NCBI GenBank assembly: GCA_028714815.1
Contig: JAQTLR010000004.1
Span: forward strand, 1-64,000
Reading direction: 5' to 3'
DNA length: 64,000 nucleotides
From: Candidatus Altimarinota bacterium
GTDB lineage: Bacteria > Patescibacteriota > Gracilibacteria > BD1-5 > UBA2023
The translations under genes and the position numbers were made by a program. The notes under the pieces were generated by a model, which was given only the letters and a program-made list of their open reading frames with translations, made no database searches and had not been told where the DNA came from. Below, piece after piece: positions 57,114 to 64,000 of the stretch. Numbering within the stretch: position 1 is the first letter of the stretch; each line of letters starts with the position of its first letter.

Positions 57114-60100
57114 ATGAAAGTTTCTGAAATGATAACCAATTTCCGTACCAAGATCGTGGCAGACAAACGAATCCTTTCCGGAATCATGATAACCGGTGTT
57201 GCTATCATATCCGTCCTCGGATACTTCGGATATCAGGAATTCGTCAAGCGGTGAGCGGTTCTTACGGTATCGGGGGCGAATTTCTCGCTTGAGTACCGAA
57301 AAATCCCGTTCAACACGAAGAGTATCGACATCACTTTTTCCACCGATCTTGATGCTCATTCTCTTACAGCCAAAAACGTCACCGTAAGCCCGTTTGTCGA
57401 AGGGAAACCGGGATTGAAAGAAAAGAATACCATCTCCTATACGCTCGATAAAAATCTCCAAATCGGCGAAACCTACACATTCACTCTCGGTCCGGATATC
57501 CGCTCTGTTTATGGAACAGTGCTTGGAAAGGAACAGATTTTCACCATCGAAGCCATCGCTGGAGCGGAGGCGACCAAGATTCTCCCTTCCTGAAAACTTG
57601 AGAATCTCGGACAGAACATCGTCGTGCTTTTCAATATCCCGGTTGTTCCATTGACCAATCTGGATGAGCGTGACAAACTCCCGTGTCCGCTCGAGATCAC
57701 CCCGAAAGTGGAGGGGAAGTGCCAATGGACAAATGGGAATGTCCTCGAATTCGTCCCAGCGAAACCGCTGGAATCCGCGACAAAATACCATCTGAAGGTT
57801 TCGGATGTTCCAGGGCTCCTGTATCCCTTGGTACATACCCTTGAAGATGACATCATAACCCCGGAACTTTCCGCTTCCATCGCTTCTTCGGATTTTGATC
57901 CGAAAAAAGGGATCGGGCTCATCATGAGCGCACCGGTGAATGCTTCGGACCTTCTTTCCCATCTCACTCTCACGAAAGGGAACGAAAATCTGGAAGCGAC
58001 CATCGTGCCTATGAAGGGTGAAAATAATACGGAAAGCGAAACGCATTTCACCATCGCTTCGAAAACATCGTCACTCCTCTATTCGACAGACTACCATATC
58101 GCGATCAAAAAAGGTTTGAAACCGAAATACGGAACCGAGCCGCTCGCGGCAGATTACGGCGTTACGGTCCGTGGAGCGGATTTTCTCTCCGATTCTCAGG
58201 TATTCCGGAAGATATATGACGCTTCAGGAACCCTTTCCGATACTCGCGGATATGATACTGGTTACTCGTTCATCCCCTCTCAAGATACCCTCTTCCGACA
58301 GACTTTCATGGCAGAAGTCGGACTCGATAAAAATCTTTTCACTCTCCGGACTTCTTCGGGAAAAATAGTGGATTTTTCCCTTTCCTATGTGAAGCAACCG
58401 AAATATGACGGGCGTGGGAAAATCATCGGAACCGAAGAGAATACACATATGGTCGATATTGTTCCGACAAGCGTTCTGGAGAATGGCACTTCGTATGAAT
58501 TTACAGTGAATAAAAAGGCAAACGGCTCTCTCTCCGCCGATGTGGTGAAAACATATAGAACCGCACCGAAATTCCTTTTTTTGGGGAATGCCTTTTTAAG
58601 CAATACGGAAACGTGTATCTATGTCGATAATCCGCTTGGAAGCGAGTATGAGATGTATTCTCCGCAGTATGGTTCGATCAAAACGGTTCCCGCCTCCAAG
58701 ATCCACGATCTGACTCGTGACGGACAGATGAACTATGAAACCAATACCAAGACCTATCGTTGTCAGCAAAGATCGGGACAGATAAGCTATATCATCGGAA
58801 CCCGTTTCGAGCCGAACAAAGACTATTCCATTGTCATGCCAGGAAATTTCGAGGATGTGTACGGGAATAAGCTCGGGAAAGACGTTTCCTTCAAAGTGAA
58901 AACCCAGAATATCGCCTCGAAGGATGTATATCTCTATTCCTCTCTCAATAAACCCATACAGATCATTCCGAACAATCTCCCGATCGTTCTGAATCTCCTC
59001 TCGATCAACACCGATAAGGCACATGTCGAGGTCTGTGAGATGGATGCGAGAGGATATATGGACTACCTGAAAAACGGATATAATGCACATTATGCTCCTA
59101 TTTGTACAAGGGATGTGGAAAAAACCGTCGCTCTCACGAATCGCTATTGGAACCTGACACCGAATAAGATCGATGTCGAAAAGGATATCTTCGGTGCCGT
59201 GAGCACGAGCCCATTTCTCCTTGTTCGGGCATCGGTCGGCGCTTTCAATAGCACAGCAGAGGGATATATGGACGGCGAGCGCGAATTCCTCCATGTATTC
59301 ATCCGGTCCAATCTCGCACTGACCCTGGAAAATGCAAACAATACGAAAATCCTTGCAGCGATGAGCTTCGATGGGAAAGCATTGCCGGAAGATCTCGTCT
59401 TTGATACCTATACCCGCAATAGCGCATATACCTTGGAGCCCAAGACATTCCCTATCAAATGGAATGCGGCGAAGAGGTACTATGAGCTTTCCGATCCGGA
59501 AAACCGGCTCTCGCTTCTTATCGCCCGGAACAAGCAGTATTTCGGAGTGCTCAACAAGGAGAGCGACCAGGTTTCCAACTATGATTTCAAATACATAGCC
59601 GGGCAGGATAGTTCCACAAAGGACTATCTGTATCTGTATTCCGACCGTCCTCTCTATAAAGCCGGGGATACGGTTTTCTATAAAGGACTCCTCCGCCGAT
59701 TCAACTACGATGGATACCGGACTTCTCCGACCGTATCCGGGAAACTGAAGGTGCTCGACGAAAATGGAACCGTTCTCACGGAAATGAATATAAAAACCGA
59801 TAAGAATTCGAATTTCAGCGGACAATTTGTTCTCCCGAAAGATATGCCGCTCGGGCACTACCATTTCGATTTCTACGCTGGATCCGACTCGGTTCCAGTC
59901 TATAATAATGGCGAGTTCGACGTGCTTGCTTACAAGAATCCGACTTTCAAAGTCAATATCGCTTCGGATATGAATGATGCTTCTATCGGAGATAAGGCCC
60001 GGATTTCGGCCAATGCGGAATATTACTTCGGAGGACGGCTCGTGAATGCGGCATATACCTATTCCATCCTTACCCAATCGTATTTTTTCGATGCCAAGGA

Positions 60101-63100
60101 TTATCGCGATTACCAATTCGGAAGGGGTTCCGATTATTTCGATTGTGTATATTGGGGATCCTGTGCATATAATGATAATCTGGTCATGACCAGTACCTGA
60201 AAGCTTGATAACAACGGAGAAACGGAAATCGCCTATGACTATCCGAAAATCGACGATACGGATCATACGATAGGAGAGAAGATCTATACCTACAGCGTGG
60301 AAGTCACCGATCCTGATACCGCCAAAACCGTTTCTAATAGCACGAGCCAGATCCTTCATACGACCGATGCCTATGTCGGAGTGAAAGTTCCGTATTGGAA
60401 CCTCCAGAAAGACGGGGTCAAAATAGAAGGAGCGGTACTCGATTATGGGGCGAAAGGTCTCAGTTGAAAAGAAGTGAGGCTGGAACTCTGGAAACGCGAA
60501 TGGAAGGAAGTGAAGAAGCAGGGGGTGGATGGAACCTTCTATAACGAGTCCAGTTTGGAGGAGAAGAAAGAATCCGAGAAAACGGTTTCCTCCGATAATA
60601 ATGGGGAATTTAGCGAAATATTCACCCCGAAGAGCGACGGAGAATATGAAATTCGTGCCTTGTATACCGGAGCGAACAAACAAACCTTCATTTCTTCGTC
60701 CGTCCTTTACGTGTCGGGTGAGAATGCCGTCTACTGGAACCAAGGAAATGATTCCGTCACCGATCTTATCGCTGACAAGACGATGATGAAAGTCGGTGAA
60801 ACGGCAGCTTTTACTCTCAAATCTCCGGTTTCAAGCGGGAAGATGCTCATTACGATCGAGAAAGACGATGGGATTCTCGATTCTTTCGTCCGTGATATCA
60901 CGAGCGCAACTCCCAGAATCGAGATACCGATCAAAGAGAGCTACGTGCCGAATTTCTACGTGAAGGTATTCCTCATCGGACAGGATGCCGGTGCGAAGTT
61001 GCCCGTCTATAAACGGGCGCTTTCGGTCATGAAAGTGACGACCGATCCGAAAAAACTCTCTGTGGCTATTATCCCTGAAAAGAAACAGTATCTCCCGGGA
61101 GATAGGGTGAAACTCACTATTACAGTGAAGGATAGCGATGGGCGTCCGGTTTCTGGAGCGAACGGAAGCCTCTCGCTCGTGGACGAGAGTCTCCTCGCGC
61201 TTGCCGGGAATCCTCTCAAAAACCCATTCGCTTTTTTCTATGACATGAAACGGTACCTTGGGATCGAGACCTATATTTCGCTCGTGAATCTGATCGAGAA
61301 ACTTGAGATAAAGGATACTTCTCTTGGAGAGAAGTGATGAGCGGGAGAAGGGACGAAAGGCGGTTCCAGCACCAAAAAACGCGGAGTATTCAAGGATACT
61401 GCCTACTGGCAAGCGGATTTCACGACCGATAAGAATGGACAGTTCACGGTTACGACCGATGTGCTCCCGGATAATCTGACCACCTGGGTAATCGAGGCGC
61501 TCGTTTCGACGACTGCGGGAAACCGGGTGGGACTTGCGACCGAAAAGATCATGACCACGAAAACAGTCGTGATCAACGAAAACCTTCCTCGGTTCCTCGG
61601 TTCTTCGGATATCCTCACCTTCTCTCCAGTGGTATTCAATAAAACCGGAAAAGACCAGAGTTTCGATGTGGGTATCGTAGCCGACAATATGACCATCAAG
61701 AGTCCGACTCGGACGGTATTCATCAAAAACGGAGCATCCTATATCGTACCGTTTGAAGCGACTATTATGAGCATACCGCTTTCCGAGACTGAACCTTTTT
61801 TCAGTAAAATCACCCTGAAGGCTGTCGCAAAGGACTCAAAAGAAGTGGATGAAGTGGAAAACATCATTCCGATCGATCTGACATCCACCAAAGAAACGGT
61901 GGCGACAGTCGGGAAGACCACGGGGAGTGCGGATGAAAAGATTGCACTTTCGGCAGATATCCGAAAGAATGGCGGTTCCGTAACGGTCAATTATGCAGCA
62001 AGCCTCCTCCCGAATATCCTCTCCGGAATCGAGTATCTGAAGTCATTTCCGTACGGATGCTCCGAGCAACGCACTTCGGCTATCATGCCGACCGTGTATC
62101 TGAAACAGCTCTATGACAGCGTTAAAGTGCCGTTTGACCTGAAAACCGAGATGGTGAAGGAATATATCGACCAGTACCAGGGGTACCAGGAACGGAGCCT
62201 TGATACGGTTATTCGCGGGTATCTGGTGGAGATTAAAAACTTCCAGAGACTGAATGGAGGTTTTGGATACTGGATGGATTCCAATTATGACGATTATCCG
62301 CTTACGATCAGCCTCGTTTCGGCCCTTTCCGAGATCCGGTCCATCGGGTATACTCCTACTGATGCGATGATGGAGAGCGCCGCGAAGTATCTGAAGGCGA
62401 AGTTCTATGAGAATAAGCGACCGTACTGCTCGGAGAAGGACTGTAGCTGGCCGGTTGCGACACGGCTCGCGACCATCGAAGCCATTCTCGATAACACGAG
62501 CCAGGATTACGAAGCCTACAAGATGTACAAGCTCCTTTCCTTCGACAAGGCAGATATCCTGACTCAAGTAAATAGAACCAGAGTTCTCGCGAAACTGCTC
62601 CGAATCACCGCGATCACGAAGGATGAGAAGGATGCTCTCACCAAGCTCGCGAACGAGCAGATCAAGAGCATCGCTTCCAACGGGCTCGTGTACAATCCTC
62701 GCGGAGCGTTCCTTGGAAGCTCCATTGCTGGATCCCGGCTCACGGCGACGACCCGATTCATCGAAACGCTTTCTATTATGGGACCGGATACCATGAAGGA
62801 ACATTCTCAGATTACCGACCAGATGGAACGATGGATTTTGAGTCAAAAACAGAAGGATGGAAGCTTCGGTTCCACAGCCGATACCTCCAATGTCGTCCGC
62901 TCGCTGGCGCACGTCATGCGGGCGACCGGAGAGCTCCAGGATGTCAATATGCAAGCGAAGATATCGCTCGATGGAACTTCTGTGGACGAGAAATGAATCG
63001 ATCAAAAGAACAAGCTCGATATCTTCTCGAAGGTGATCGGATTGGATAAACTTCAGGATAATTCCAATCTCCACCTCGAAAAGAGCGGACAAGGGAATCT

Positions 63101-63677
63101 CTCTTACGAAATCGCTGCAAACTATTTCATACAATCTAAGGACGTACAAGCCCGCGACTCCTGATTTTTCGTGGAGCAGACGTACTTCGATTACAACGAG
63201 TACAAGAGTGTCAAGAAAATGAAGGAGGAGGAATGGGCGCGATACTTGAGCGGATCTATCGAATTCAAGGATTTGAAGTATCCAAAAGACACTGTTGCTT
63301 ATTTGAAGCCACTTGAGAGTTTGACCGTCGGGAAGCTTGTCTATGTCCATAATCGGATCATCACCGGGGAAGCTCGTGATATGGTAGCTTTCGAGGGTTT
63401 CATCCCATCCGGATCCGAGCTCGTGAATCCAGAGCTCAAGACTGAGAATATCCAGAACAAACAGGAGACTATATTTGAACACGAAGAATATCAGAATAAC
63501 CGATACTTCGGAACGGTTTCGAGTATGGAGGCTGGAATCTACACCTTCGGATACATTGTCCGCCCCACTCACGCCGGAACCTACCAACTCCCCCCATCCC
63601 GTGCCTTCGAGTTCTATCACCCGGAAGTGTTCGGAAGGGTGAGCGGAAAGGTAGTGGAAGTGGTGGATGGGAAATAA
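57114..63677 (+). CDS. Alpha-2-macroglobulin-like protease inhibitor
   Basis: 2187 aa, the largest gene in the window, joined across eight TGAs. One N-terminal membrane helix (ILSGIMITGVAIISVLGYF, about 20-38) anchors it; the rest is extracellular. MG-type beta-sandwich domains follow, with LYLYSDRPLYKAGDTVFYKG marking MG2 (about 840-860), SVAIIPEKKQYLPGDRVKLTI, and the A2M domain GVFKDTAYWQADFTTDKNGQF. The thioester motif is intact: PYGCSEQ with Cys at about residue 1649 (62058-62060). A terpenoid-cyclase-like helical domain and a C-terminal receptor-type domain (GRVSGKVVEVVDG) end it. Such proteins trap attacking proteases; protection of a surface-attached cell is inferred. No pbpC partner is adjacent. 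Confidence 0.92.
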
Positions 63678-63737
63678 TTTGTTTTCCCGGGAAATATCGT
63701 TATAGTCGAAACTATCTTACTTTTTATCTCAAAAATT

Positions 63738-64000
63738 ATGAAGAAAATCATCGTTGTATCACTCATCCTCGGAGCGAGTCTTGGTTTGAGTGCATGTGGA
63801 GTGCAGAAGGAAGTGGTTCAGAATGCACCACCGGTTGTAGAGCAAAATTCTTCTGTAACAGTAGAGGCGGATACAGGAGTGGTAGATAATGGTTCGGTAA
63901 ATACAAAAACAAGCACGGGAAGTGATAATAAAAACGAGATGAATTTCTCCGACTCTCAAATCCAAGATATCCTTGCAAAGATTGAAGAGAACACAAAAAA
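63738..64000 (+). CDS. Lipoprotein, 5' part
   Basis: At least 87 aa, cut by the window edge. Signal peptide KKIIVVSLILGASLG ends in the lipobox LSAC, so the mature protein begins at a lipidated Cys. What follows is a low-complexity linker rich in Val, Thr, Ser, Asn and acidic residues (VVEQNSSVTVEADTG), then a helix (FSDSQIQDILAKIEENTK). Function unknown; 61 nt after the A2M-like gene. Confidence 0.8.
   Translation, partial: MKKIIVVSLILGASLGLSACGVQKEVVQNAPPVVEQNSSVTVEADTGVVDNGSVNTKTSTGSDNKNEMNFSDSQIQDILAKIEENTK

Noticed and set aside
58596-60743. 715-codon open frame on the minus strand, and similar ones at 62043-63620, 47061-48308 and 45448-46770
   Set aside because: They lie opposite the A2M-like gene, pilB and the tilS operon, and their translations show no domain or normal composition (long runs of I, R, E and D).

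Overview
The window reads as chromosomal DNA of a Candidate Phyla Radiation bacterium that translates UGA as glycine (translation table 25; Gracilibacteria or Absconditabacteria, the former favoured because an F-type ATP synthase cluster is present). The evidence is internal. About 30 genes are open only if TGA is read as an amino acid, and the TGAs fall on conserved glycines: S19 KKGPF, L6 MSRIGK, the adenylate kinase P-loop, the D-Ala ligase start and the type IV prepilin cleavage site. Under the standard code these genes look like strings of fragments, so coordinates here join the pieces. Genes end in TAA or TAG. A Shine-Dalgarno motif is almost never visible upstream of starts. rpmD (L30) is missing from the ribosomal cluster, as in other CPR bacteria.

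Layout. 1-9050: a truncated tRNA and tRNA-Val, ddl, recQ (minus), an S-layer gene with a structured leader, a RelBE-like toxin-antitoxin pair and murB (minus). 9054-11906: uvrA (minus). 12052-22892: a promoter and the S10/spc ribosomal operon rplC to rplO, then secY behind its own terminator and promoter. 22952-30800: a possible leader RNA, dnaQ-dnaJ-zinc ribbon, an ATP synthase operon (atpB-E-F-H-A-orphan-G, without atpD or atpC) and rnhA. 30817-34244: a small Cys protein (minus), RNase P RNA, adk, an unknown gene, hemW and tRNA-Thr. 34521-43239: lemA-htpX, several unknown genes (two of them short, recoded and easily missed), a secreted beta-propeller protein and an RlpA-CAP fusion. 43307-47001: a minus-strand operon with dprA, tilS, an RNHCP protein and small membrane proteins. 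47130-56999: pilB, a secreted adhesin-like gene between direct repeats, the oxidative pentose phosphate genes zwf-pgl facing gnd, a large type IV pilin with a FISUMP-like tail, and a frameshifted secreted protein. 57114-64000: a 2187-residue alpha-2-macroglobulin-like protein and the start of a lipoprotein.

Themes. Much of the accessory content is cell-surface machinery (S-layer, pilin and pilus ATPase, adhesin, A2M, CAP and RlpA domains, DprA), as expected for an attached or episymbiotic cell. The least explained signals are: (1) a family of 119-142 nt intergenic elements with three copies (after secY, atpE and zwf), each starting at the upstream stop codon, with terminal stems that differ in sequence yet stay complementary; (2) inverted copies of the tRNA T-arm about 70 nt downstream of both complete tRNA genes, inside structured, terminator-bounded segments; (3) structured leaders before the S-layer gene and dnaQ. 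Promoters are mostly TTGNNN, 15-16 nt, TATAAT or TACAAT, and two divergent pairs share a palindromic TTGCAA -35.
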